From contig NC_089182.1 in NCBI RefSeq assembly GCF_947507565.1, positions 434,001 to 498,000 of the forward strand: 64,000 nucleotides of DNA, written 5' to 3'. The DNA comes from Oscarella lobularis. Its lineage: Eukaryota > Porifera > Homoscleromorpha > Homosclerophorida > Oscarellidae. Position numbers and translations under genes: made by a program. Below the pieces are notes generated by a model. The model ran no database searches. It was not told where the DNA came from and saw only the letters and a program-made list of their open reading frames with translations. Shown piece after piece: positions 53,847 through 62,836 of the stretch; within the stretch, counting starts at the first letter, position 1; each line of letters begins with the position of its first letter.

Positions 53847-55993
53847 GCTATCGATTTGGTGCTCAATGTCGCCTGCAATAAGGCGATCGAGCCGGCCGAT
53901 GCAACCTGTTGCTTGGGAAGTGGAATCGAGATTTCTGCGGTGCAAATTATAACGGGGATCATTTTCCTTACATGGTAATACGATACGTCCTTTTCACGGA
54001 TCACTCTGCGAGTTTTGTAGTGCCATTGCGACGTTTTTCGTCGGGAGAAAAGTCCGTATATCACTATCTCAACCACAAAATCCACAAAATTTGGAGAGGA
54101 GCTCAGATTCTCCTCTCTATCATCCCTACGTTGTTCTCAAGAACTTGTCGAAATTTGGTCTAATTCTCGCCTACTTCTACATATGCGATAGGTCCGATGA
54201 CAGACGGGTTTCTTTTTTTTATTAGTCTTTTTCACTTTCTCTCTCGCAGAACGCCGATCTTTATGAAGGAAGCAAAAGTGTATGGGTTAGGCTCGTTTTT
54301 GGCGTGCCTAGGAGTCCTATTTCTCGTGGGAATAGCGTCAGGAAAAGAAGCTTCAAAAGTTGCCAACGTTTTTTTCTGTATTCAACGATTTCACTGTTTT
54401 ACTCTAGGCGGACTACTTAAATAGAGATCAAACGGACGAGTGGAAGGGCTGGATGCAACTCATTATATTGGCATATCATTATTTGGGAGCTAGTGCGGTA
54501 AATATGATTACGATGTCGATGTCGTATATCAATAGACTAAGTCGTTTATTATCAAGGATTTGCGTGTTTACGTTTGGATTCGGGTTCTTGTTGCTTCGTA
54601 TTTGTTTATGAGTGCCTACGGGCATTTCAATTACTTTTGGAATAAGGGAGATTATAGTTTATATCGATTCTCGCAGGTAAGAGCAACGTGAAGATGCCAA
54701 ATAAGTTGCAGTTAGATTGTACACTAAGGTTATGTTGAGAATGAATCTTTTGACCGTTTTGCTTTGTTACACCATGAATCGCCCCTATCAATTCTACTAC
54801 TTCATGCCACTCATATCGTTCTTTTACGTTCTTGTCTATCTGACGCACGTGGCCTGGCCACAAGTTGACGCTTCAAAGGCGAAAGGTTCGAACCCTTTTA
54901 GTACGTTAAAAAGAGTGCACAATTTGAATTCCTAGACGGAAAAAATGCAATTTGGTTGATGCTTGGGAAAATTGGTGTACTTGCAATCGTTTGTGGCTTG
55001 CTGTGGAAATCGATGGTAATGTAATGACATTGATTAGCAATCCGGGTTTTTTTTTCAATACGTTCTTTATTGACTAGACGATTTTCAGCGCGTTGTTTTC
55101 CTGGTGGCCTCTCGTTGAGTTGTTTCGAGCCGAAAAGGAAGTTTCTCTAGTCCGTGAATGGTGGTTTCGATCAGGACTGGATCGTTTCGTAAGAAAACCG
55201 CTAAACGCGTTGCCGAGAGGCGAGTCTCTCTTATGTTTTTGTTTGCTCTATATCAGATGGCTCCCTACGGAATGCTATTTGCTTTTATATTACTTCTGGC
55301 AAAAAATTTCAAGTTGATAAACACCGATTCAACCCAGTGGCCTCTACGTAGTATTTTCAGTTGGATAATTTTACTTTTATCGTCAGCTGCTATGCTGGTA
55401 CAGTAGCCTAATTGTTAGCATGCTCTCGGGTGTACATTTTCTCCATAGGGCTACGGTTACTTTTCGGTTACGTGTCCCAATAAGCCAGATTGCAATGCTT
55501 CGCATTCGTGGATATCATTTCTACCGGTCATTATAACATTTGATTTCATATTATATGCTATTGTATTGACGTCGTATCTATAGATCACAGCGTTCGTGTT
55601 TTTGCGAAACGTTCCGCCTTTCCTGCGTTCTCAGTACAGCGCCTTTTTTGCCTGGACCGGAAAAATATCACTCGAAGTACAAAGCAAGACATTTTCGGAT
55701 ATAATATTTTGCAATTTTTTTCTGTCTCTAAGCTTTTCATTGGACAATATCACATCTGGTTGGCCAACGATACTCATTCGTTGCTCGTCGTCATCCCCGG
55801 GTATCCACTGGTAAACGCTGTCGTAACGACGTTTGTCTTCGTTTGCGCGGCGCACGAAATATCGTCGATTTGTGGGGTATTGACGAGTTACGCGGTAACC
55901 AAAGATACGAGAGCAATGCTAAAGAGAATCGCTGCCGTCGCCGTCGCATTAACCTTGACCCTTCTACTGCACGTTCTAACAAAAAAGTACTAA
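53847..55993 (+). CDS. CASD1: N-acetylneuraminate 9-O-acetyltransferase, C-terminal part (5' end in gap)
   Basis: CASD1 O-acetylates CMP-sialic acid in the Golgi. Twelve exons, all GT-AG and in frame, give 515 residues: 53847..53974, 54021..54191, 54250..54367, 54408..54497, 54557..54676, 54729..54885, 54936..55015, 55078..55188, 55257..55397, 55449..55526, 55584..55676, 55733..55993 (stop TAA). Diagnostic motifs of the multi-membrane Cas1p acyltransferase domain are [61 protein letters not shown] and [10 protein letters not shown]. The order matches animal CASD1 throughout. The N-terminal SGNH-type catalytic domain is missing and must lie in the N gap. Introns are only 40-68 nt. The gene converges on the class C receptor gene, with 247 bp between the stop codons. 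Confidence 0.92.
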
Positions 55994-56240
55994 AAAAGCG
56001 AGAGCTTGTAGAGAAACTTTACGAACGATTTTGGCGGGTTTGAACGAACTAAGCTGAAGCCTACCCCCTTTTTATTCTATTGTGACCAATACTTAATATA
56101 GCAGAAGTGCACGTTTTTATTTTAGCCAAGGCAAAAACGAAGCCAGGTACGCCAGCATGCTGTCATTTCTCCGATATCTGCATTGGGAACGATTTATAGT
56201 ACGGTGAAGGTGCTCTACCAATTAAGTCATTTTGTCGTTG
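55994..56240. other. Intergenic region between convergent CASD1 and class C GPCR genes
   Basis: It holds both 3' untranslated regions. Two TTTATT hexamers (56071 and 56116) read AATAAA on the minus strand and could serve the receptor gene. No clear AATAAA serves CASD1. Nothing else is recognisable. Confidence 0.6.
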
Positions 56241-58949
56241 TTACACTGTTTCTTCTCCCAGACGCGACGTATCCGACGCGCGAGATTTGGGACTGACGCT
56301 ATCGAGTTCTCGACTGCCGGACGAGCGTTCAGGTTTGAAGGTTGCCACGTTTTCCTTCGTGTTTTTCTCGGGACGACAGAAGAGAATGAATAGTTTCGGC
56401 GAAAAGAGGCATCCCCACGCGCCGAGAACGGTGACGTTGAGACACAAGGAGAAGATGAGCGTCGCTTCGTTGTGAGCGGCGATTATGATGGGCACAAAGG
56501 CAAGCCAGGTAATGAATTCGGCGTAGGCAGCCAAATTGATGAATCGCGTGTCTTTGAATCCTTTCGGAATTCGACGCATTTTGTTCGCCAGCACGACGCA
56601 CGCGGCGATGAGGAAGAGATTGTACAGCCACGGGGCGAGCAAGCCCAAGTTATAGATATTGCAAGTGAGACTCGCCGTTCCGTCGAATTTCTGCGTCTCT
56701 CGTATTACTTCGGGAGCGTGAAGAAGTAACCAGAAGCCGCTGATGAGACACGAAACGGCGACGATGGCTCCGGTGAGTAGCAGTTGACTTTCTTGTCCAA
56801 TGCAGGATGGCCGTGTCATGCCCGGTTTGCGATGGAACAGCCTTAGGATGCGTATGTTCTTGATGAGCAGAGCGCCGAAGATCATCGAGAGAAAGACTCC
56901 GGCGAAGTAGCGTAGAATTCCGCACAGAGCCTCGGTCGGCTTGGAGACGGCGGTGAACGTGAGAAGATGAGTGAGGAATATTCCGAGCAGAATGGTTACG
57001 TTTAGCTCGCGACTAGTGGCCTTGACGATAGGAGTGTTCCACTTGTGAAGGAATGTGCTCAACGTGAGAATGCACAAGATCATGCCGACGATTGCCAATA
57101 GGACGAGGAAAGTGCCTCTCGCATCGCTCCACCCAAGGTAAGTTTCTTTCAAGTTCCTGCAGCTTGTGCCCAATTCATTTGACGTCTGATTCTCCGGACA
57201 ATTTTTGCACTCTCCATAAGGATTCGTGCTGGTGTCGAGAAATTTTCCCGTTTCACACTTTCCAACGCACTTCCAGCACTTCGTAGAGTATTTTGTAGTA
57301 GTAACAGACGTGCTTGGTAGTAGGATAGGCTCTCTTCGGATTCCCTCTCCACAAGGAAGACTGCAATCAGAAGAGGGCACGGTCGTCGTGCCGTCGTGCC
57401 AGATAATTTTTCGTCGTAAAGTCATTGCACCTGAGTCCCAGTTACCTACGATGTCGAAGTCAAGTTCTCCTTTGGGCTTCGTTTTGAGATTTATTATGTC
57501 GTAGTGACCGCTCGTGCTGTCACCGTTTTTGTCAAAAGAGAACGATTCTCCGGTGGTGGACTGGAATGTAATGTTCTGAAGAATGTCGGTCAAGTTCTGT
57601 CTGCATTGTTCAATATCACTTTTACAGACGTTAACCTGCTGTTGAAAACAAAAGCCGGTCTTCTTGCTACAGCTTTTTTCCAAGTACACGTGAAGGGAAT
57701 GAGCCAGAGCATCCACGGCGTCGATGACGTAGTGAACTTTCGAGTCAAACACTTGGCCTGCTAGAGAGTTTTCTTCGGATTTCGAACTCCAGTAGCGGTC
57801 AAACCAGTTAGTTTGATTGCAATGATCTGATGTCACGTAGCTGTCAGGCTTCAGCTCAGCCATATACTTGTTAAATTGTGGAACGTCGTTGCGAGTAGGA
57901 TTCACCGCAAGAAAACCTTTGGCTGTATCGGTCACATTCACGGTTTCTTCTTCTCCATGGGGTTTGAAGTGAACTGCCGCCACTTTATCTCCCCACGCAT
58001 CGCAACCGATAAAGGTGAAATTTCTATTTTGAAGTTCAGGAGTGCTGTGTATCACGTATAAAATCGTTTTCACCAAGTCCAATTGAGCAAAGAGGACGAT
58101 AACACTGCCATTTTCGTAAGCAGGTGTCCACTTATCCAATGACTTATTAGCCGCATCCGTTCGAAGAACTGCCAACTCTTTTGCAACTTTGTCATAAGAG
58201 GCTTTGATTTCGAAACCGGCCTTAAAACCCATCTCAATATTTAGACGTTCCAGTTCCTCCTCGAGAATCTCGAACCCAGCCACACCGTAAGCATCCAAAG
58301 AGTATATTCCATGAGCATATGTCCAGTTGAATTGTTTGAACAGAGCAGCTATTGCACGTGCCTGAAACGCGTCAGATGGGATCGTGCGAAAAAAGTACGG
58401 ATGTTCCTTCGTGTCGCTCAGTTTCGGACTGGTCGAAGCGTAGCTTATCATTGGGACCGAGAAAAGACTCAGGAGATTGTTCACGCTGATAGAGTTATAC
58501 GAATAGGTCGCACCGACTACGCCCAGGAGGGCATTTTCGCTTTCGTAGTCGTTGTAGATGAACTCGAGCGTTTGACGCTGGGCCGATTGCACGAGAGAGC
58601 AAGTGTCGCGAATTTCGTAACCAAGAACCACTCCCGGTAGCAGGGTCTCGTTATCGTTGATGCGGTCGATAGCAAAACGCATTGCTTCAGCGTCCTCGAA
58701 AGCCCAGTCTCGCAGCTTTTCACCGCAGCACTCGTTCTTATTGTTGCGTATAGGAAAGAGCCCGCCAATGACGATGTCTCCCGTCCTTTTAGAGCCACAA
58801 TCGGCCCTCACTAAATCGCTGTCGTCGCGGCAGGTGCGGCACGGCCCTCGGAATACTTCATTCTTTTTGCTTTTCGCGCATTTGTCCGACTGGGAAACGA
58901 TTGCGCCGACGGCGCAGAGAATGACCGTAAAGCGTACGAGTTCTTTCAT
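56241..58949 (-). CDS. Class C G-protein-coupled receptor, metabotropic glutamate type, intronless
   Basis: 902 residues from the first ATG (58949). In-frame codons upstream lack ATG, and the ATG is followed by a hydrophobic signal peptide (MKELVRFTVILCAVGAIVSQ). Domains in order: a Venus-flytrap ligand domain, about 55-500 (GDIVIGGLFPI, YASTSPKLSD, FFRTIPSDAFQARA, FNWTY, GCDAWGD); a cysteine-rich linker, about 525-605 (CWKC-x3-C, GECKNCPENQTS); seven membrane segments, about 612-858, ending FSPKLFILFCRP; and a short polar tail. By motif alignment to mammalian mGluR1, Thr173, Tyr221 and Asp317 match ligand-binding Thr188, Tyr236 and Asp318. The Ser165 position seems to be Tyr151. It is therefore an mGluR-like receptor for an amino-acid-type ligand, but glutamate specificity is uncertain. 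A single exon is unusual beside intron-rich neighbours. Confidence 0.93.
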   Translation of the reverse strand: MKELVRFTVILCAVGAIVSQSDKCAKSKKNEVFRGPCRTCRDDSDLVRADCGSKRTGDIVIGGLFPIRNNKNECCGEKLRDWAFEDAEAMRFAIDRINDNETLLPGVVLGYEIRDTCSLVQSAQRQTLEFIYNDYESENALLGVVGATYSYNSISVNNLLSLFSVPMISYASTSPKLSDTKEHPYFFRTIPSDAFQARAIAALFKQFNWTYAHGIYSLDAYGVAGFEILEEELERLNIEMGFKAGFEIKASYDKVAKELAVLRTDAANKSLDKWTPAYENGSVIVLFAQLDLVKTILYVIHSTPELQNRNFTFIGCDAWGDKVAAVHFKPHGEEETVNVTDTAKGFLAVNPTRNDVPQFNKYMAELKPDSYVTSDHCNQTNWFDRYWSSKSEENSLAGQVFDSKVHYVIDAVDALAHSLHVYLEKSCSKKTGFCFQQQVNVCKSDIEQCRQNLTDILQNITFQSTTGESFSFDKNGDSTSGHYDIINLKTKPKGELDFDIVGNWDSGAMTLRRKIIWHDGTTTVPSSDCSLPCGEGIRREPILLPSTSVTTTKYSTKCWKCVGKCETGKFLDTSTNPYGECKNCPENQTSNELGTSCRNLKETYLGWSDARGTFLVLLAIVGMILCILTLSTFLHKWNTPIVKATSRELNVTILLGIFLTHLLTFTAVSKPTEALCGILRYFAGVFLSMIFGALLIKNIRILRLFHRKPGMTRPSCIGQESQLLLTGAIVAVSCLISGFWLLLHAPEVIRETQKFDGTASLTCNIYNLGLLAPWLYNLFLIAACVVLANKMRRIPKGFKDTRFINLAAYAEFITWLAFVPIIIAAHNEATLIFSLCLNVTVLGAWGCLFSPKLFILFCRPEKNTKENVATFKPERSSGSRELDSVSPKSRASDTSRLGEETV

Positions 58950-58982
58950 CGGGGTGTTCCTCTTCTCTGAGAACTTCAACCT

Positions 58983-59012
58983 GCTACCACGGATACTAGT
59001 ATCGGTGGCTGC
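58983..59012 (-). promoter_or_regulatory. Inverted repeat upstream of the class C GPCR start
   Basis: Fifteen-base arms meet at a perfect 12-bp palindrome, GATACTAGTATC (58992..59003), with three mismatches in the outer arms. It lies 34-63 nt before the receptor ATG, so it would be either a protein-binding palindrome or a hairpin in the 5' untranslated region. Confidence 0.45.
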
Positions 59013-59151
59013 TACCTAGGCGCACATCCGCTATATTATCGCGATCATCATGCCACACCCATCGCCGAAAACCAATTAGTTACCCACCCATATGTACATG
59101 GTATTATAGCGGAAAGAAAAAAAAACATCCGTATCATGCAAAGTATCACTT

Positions 59152-60055
59152 TCAATGTTTCTTATTGGCTAGCGGTTGATGCACGAGTCCAATATTCATC
59201 GCAGCAACTTTCGAAGCCACCAAGGCATCCGGCCCGACACCTGGAACGTTTTTCCCCTCTTCGACATCCCACTTGGACTTTCGCTTCTTCGCAGATTCCA
59301 TCACAGCGGCAGCCGACCTTTTCGCGGCGGCAACGCCCCCCGACGAAGCAAACTCAATTTGAGTTCGTTTCGTTTTCTCCTTCTCTTTTCTCTCGTATTG
59401 ATCCTTTTGAGACTTCGCCAATTTGTCGTAGTAACATTCCGAGCCCCAATCGGACCAAGAGAACGTCGCCTCCGAATAATCCGATCCGAGCTCATCAATT
59501 CCCAAATAATCGATTAATTTCTCGTGAATGCTCGGATTTCTAAAATCCTTTCGATTCTGTATGTTATCGTTGAGACAGAGCGCGTGGTCGCGTTTCTTTT
59601 TTAAGAGATTGGCGATTTTTTGCTGTAGTGCGTGCGAGCACTTGGCGGTCGGCGCCGCGGGAAGTTCGACACGTGGTCGCGCACGTGTCGACGAGGAACT
59701 CGATGGGTGCGGGTCGGTCGACTTCTCCGAGTCGTCGAGCGGTGACGGGGACATCGGCTCGGGCGATTCGTCGCCCGACGCCGAATCCTGAAGACGGATG
59801 AGGAAATCGTTTCGAAATCTCTTCGTTTTTTCGGACTTTTTCTACCTCTTTCTCCTGATCTTCGTCCTCTTCGTGCGCGTACGCTACCAAGGGAATCGGT
59901 TTCGGCTTCTTTCGGACTAAAACGCGTCGAGTTTTCGCCGGTGTGCTCGTTGAAGAGCCCGGATGACTCGTCGTTGCCTCTTCGAGATCTCCCGCGTCGT
60001 CGTCGTCGTCAGAATCCGCGTCGTAGGATATGAGAGACTTGAGTGAGTGGCTCAT
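59152..60055 (-). CDS. SAP30BP: SAP30-binding protein (HCNGP-like), nuclear transcription/splicing factor
   Basis: Two coding exons: 60055..59846 and 59787..59152, with a 58-nt intron (GAG|GTAGAA ... TTCAG|GAT, phase 0). The product is 281 residues, close to the human length of about 308. The N-terminus is MSHSLKSLISYDADSDDDDD, an acidic region as in the family. The HCNGP core reads CSHALQQKI, then NRKDFRNPSIHEKLI, then IDELGSDY and YYDKLAKSQK. It is followed by a lysine-rich helix and KKRKSKWD, a likely UHM-ligand motif with its key Trp. The family acts in transcriptional repression with SAP30. With RBM17 it has been reported to promote splicing of short introns, notable in a genome where short introns dominate. 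It is divergent from GOSR2 and lies about 200 bp upstream of the receptor gene on the same strand. Confidence 0.93.
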
Positions 60056-60149
60056 AGGCGCCAAACTACCAATGCCAAGCCCGGAAACTACAAAAGAACG
60101 TCACGTGACACAAATATCAACCTACTACGTGGCGTATCGTCGTTTCTCG
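60056..60149. promoter_or_regulatory. Bidirectional promoter of SAP30BP and GOSR2 with CLEAR-type palindrome
   Basis: Only 94 bp separate the two start codons. A perfect palindrome GTCACGTGAC sits at 60100..60109, near the middle. This equals the CLEAR element bound in vertebrates by TFEB/MITF-type bHLH-zipper factors and is also a general USF/Myc E-box. The binding factor here is inferred. Confidence 0.6.
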
Positions 60150-62306
60150 ATGGATTCTCTGTTTCAGAAGGCGAGCAGGTTCGAAACGAATCGATTCTAG
60201 TGCGAAAAGTCGTCACATCGCGCTTTAGACTTCATTTGGAAGTGCAGAGCCAAATAGCGGAACTGGGCACGCACAATTCACCCGGTTCGAACTCTTTGCG
60301 CGACTCCTTTTCACGTCGAAACGACTCTGTATAGAGCTCGAAGACGAGATCACTCAAAAACTAGATCAATTATTTTCCGATATCGAAAGATTGGGAATGA
60401 TGGCGGCCAAAGAGCCGCCGTCGAGAAAACAGAGTGCAAAATTGTAACCGAAATCCGAATCGACGTTTCTTTAATTTCTAATGCGAGATTTTTTTTTTTA
60501 GAAAAATCGAACAGTTGTCTTTCGACTGTCAACATCTTCATAACATGTTTAAGAATTATCACGTGAAGAGGCGGCTAAGAGAGCAGGAGGAAAAAGATAG
60601 GGAAGAATTGTTGTCTCGACGATTTACTACTAATAGTGTAATAATAAAAAAATAGAATTCTTTATGAAGGTGTGCATTTTTTTGCTCCTCCCCCTTAGAG
60701 TTCCGAAACGAGTATCATGATCGATCACTCGTTGCAGCACAATCGAAGTCTAACAAATGCGAATCAGGGTTTGGACGAACTGTTGAATAGTGGAACGAAT
60801 ATTTTGACGGGACTTCGCGATCAAGGATCAACTCTCAAGGTACAAATATTATATCTATATATATATACACACCTAATCGATTAGTTACAACAACGGAACC
60901 TCGGGGGGTCCCCAAGATGATTGGTTGTCATAGAACCGAGGCAGTTACTTAACTATGCAGAGGTCTAAGGGTTACAATACCTATTGTCAAACTCTATAAA
61001 ATCGGAGATACTCAGTATTGGGGCACCTCTAGTTGAGGGAATGAAGCTGAAGTTCAGACACTTACAGTTAACTGGTGCTTCTTTCAGTGGGTGGCCGAGT
61101 CTTTACAACTAAACCATTGGTTAAAATAGACAGGTAGTCGCCTAGACAAGTGCAGACACCATTATAGAGGTTTTGAATGCAGTCTTACTGTCTAGCAGAC
61201 GATAGCTGGAACTCTGCGTACGTCATCTCCTAGGACTTCCTTCCCTAAGTACAGTCTAAGGAGACAGTTCACGGCGCTGACTATACACTAATACAGTACT
61301 TTAAGACACTAAAAGAGGAGATTCGGAAACAGGCGTGTTTGCGGTACGACTCTCTCGCTGGTTAGCAGCACTTTTGGAGGTCTTTTATGGAACCGTTATT
61401 GGCACTTAGAGCTCTTATTACACATGACGGACATCTGACGCAGTTTCGATTGACGCCGGTGCGTTAGCAGTGTATTAGCATCTAAAAAAGCCCTGCGCGG
61501 CGCGGCGCGCTAGAAATTTCTAACGCGCTGCCTGGGATGGCCGGAATGCAGTACCACTATGCATAATACGCGGGGCGGCTTCCCTCTTCCTCTCTCCTCC
61601 TCCTCCTCCTCCTCCTCCTCCTCCTCCTCCTCCTCTCTTTGCATCCCCATAACTTGAATTGGGCTTAAAATAGAAGCTCCTCGGCGGCATAAGATTTTCT
61701 AAATAGCTATGGATCACCAGACAAAACAGTTAGGATTTGCTTAGATAGTATGTAATTGTTCCGTTTTACTTCCGAGTGAACTCGAACGGTTCTTAGCTTC
61801 GCGCGAGACGAGTCGAAACAATTTCGTTTGAACAGTCCACCGTTGTTACGTAATCGAGACATGCTGCCCGGTAGTCTTTATAAGTGAGAGAGAGTATGTT
61901 TTATGTATGTGCATGAGGGCGTCACAGTTCTAGTTCCTCCCTAAGTCAGGAACCCCTCCCACCGTGGAAATAGAAGTAGGTGATTTTTACCCCCGGCACA
62001 CAGCATCTGGCGGCCCCACGCGCACGAGAACCCGTCCCCACCTGTCTCAAATGGCATGTTTCACTCTAGGGCGTTCAAAAGCGAGTATTAGACATTGCTA
62101 ATACACTGGGACTGTCTAATACGGTGATGAGGCTGATCAGTCGACGAGCAGCCCAGGTAGAGCGCCGAGTCTCTTCCCCCCCTCTCCCGCATAGGTAAAC
62201 TCGTCTTTTTCTTTCTCCCCCTTCTCGAAAGGACAAATGGATATTGTTCGGCGGAATGATCGTCACGTGTATCATAATGTACCTCGTCGTTAAGTACCTG
62301 ACGTGA
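60150..62306 (+). CDS. GOSR2: Golgi SNAP receptor complex member 2 (membrin, Qb-SNARE)
   Basis: Seven coding exons: 60150..60178, 60229..60284, 60335..60443, 60502..60637, 60699..60839, 62070..62156, 62232..62306. They join in frame to 210 residues, almost exactly the human length of 212. The start [10 protein letters not shown] matches MDPLFQQ-type membrin starts. [20 protein letters not shown] and [14 protein letters not shown] cover the N-terminal helical region. [12 protein letters not shown] precedes the SNARE helix [32 protein letters not shown], and the Gln in LRDQ is the likely zero-layer residue. [20 protein letters not shown] follows, then a C-terminal membrane anchor, [18 protein letters not shown]. 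Membrin drives ER-to-Golgi and intra-Golgi vesicle fusion. Introns are 50, 50, 58, 61, 1230 and 75 nt. AATAAA signals follow the stop within 20 nt. Confidence 0.95.
61503..61526. repeat. 24-bp imperfect palindrome in GOSR2 intron 5
   Basis: The sequence is centred on TAGAAATTTCTA with GC-rich arms (GCGCG ... CGCGC) and one mismatched pair. Such a structure can mark the end of a small inverted-repeat element or a cruciform, but no partner terminus was found. Confidence 0.5.
61594..61635. repeat. (CTC)n trinucleotide microsatellite
   Basis: About 14 uninterrupted CTC units (42 bp) within GOSR2 intron 5, flanked by further CT-rich sequence. On the minus strand it reads GAG and creates a false glycine-run ORF. 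Confidence 0.9.
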
Positions 62307-62312
62307 TTCCCG

Positions 62313-62322
62313 AATAAATAAA
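62313..62322 (+). terminator. Overlapping polyadenylation signals of GOSR2
   Basis: Two overlapping AATAAA hexamers (62313 and 62317) begin only 7 nt after the stop codon. They imply a very short 3' untranslated region, in keeping with the compact layout. Confidence 0.7.
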
Positions 62323-62836
62323 CATTTAAAGAACTCTCGTTTCGCGAACGAAGAGGAGGGCGGATTTCGAGTTGGGGCTCACGCGCTTCGTTTGAGGGGG
62401 GGCTCGTTTTCAATCTCCCGCGTGGCTCTTCTCCGTCCATTTCCTGTCGCTCTCCTCTATCCTTCTATCAATAGACAATCTGCTTATCGTCCGTCGCATT
62501 AAAAGTGCGGGTCGGGCTAAATCCGGCATCCGTCCCGCGCGACGCCGGCGCCAGGCGTTCGCAGGTGCGCGTAGTCTTATCTCGTGTATGCATACGTTGA
62601 TCCTTTACGTTTCGAAAAAATATTAACTCAAACTGGCGACGGGCGGCCCGGGTATTTTTCTTCCGGGGGGCACATCCTAATGTCTAATGAGATCCCGCAT
62701 TCCGGCCTCGCCGCCGCTCTTATTGTTTTGCGAACGCGGTCATTAGATCAGTTGCGGCCAGCACTTTCGTCAACCAGCCACCCCACTTTGTCCTTCTGAA
62801 GACACGCAATTTTTTTCTCTTTTCGTGATCCGACTC
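62323..62836. other. Intergenic region between GOSR2 and Wnt
   Basis: About 510 bp, GC-rich around 62500-62580, with no supported gene. It presumably contains the Wnt promoter. A small plus-strand ORF from 62584 has no recognisable features and is not called. Confidence 0.5.

Larger units (their letters stand above)
60840..62069 (+). other. Oversized intron 5 of GOSR2
   Basis: It is 1,230 nt while the other GOSR2 introns are 50-75 nt. It contains a short TA-rich tract near 60850-60872, a small potential hairpin (CCTCGG ... CCGAGG, about 60900-60945), an imperfect 24-bp palindrome at 61503..61526 and a CTC trinucleotide run at 61594..61635. No coding sequence or recognisable transposon protein is visible. 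It may hold a non-autonomous element or a regulatory sequence. Confidence 0.7.

Noticed and set aside
54880-54892. tRNA B-box-like GGTTCGAACC (also near 60283)
   Set aside because: No matching A box or cloverleaf arms; each is the donor end of a well-supported intron.
58950-58979. Ten extra N-terminal residues for the class C GPCR
   Set aside because: The upstream codon is TTG; the first ATG at 58949 directly precedes a good signal peptide.
61520-61717. Minus-strand ORF with a polyglycine run
   Set aside because: Produced by the CTC microsatellite inside the GOSR2 intron.
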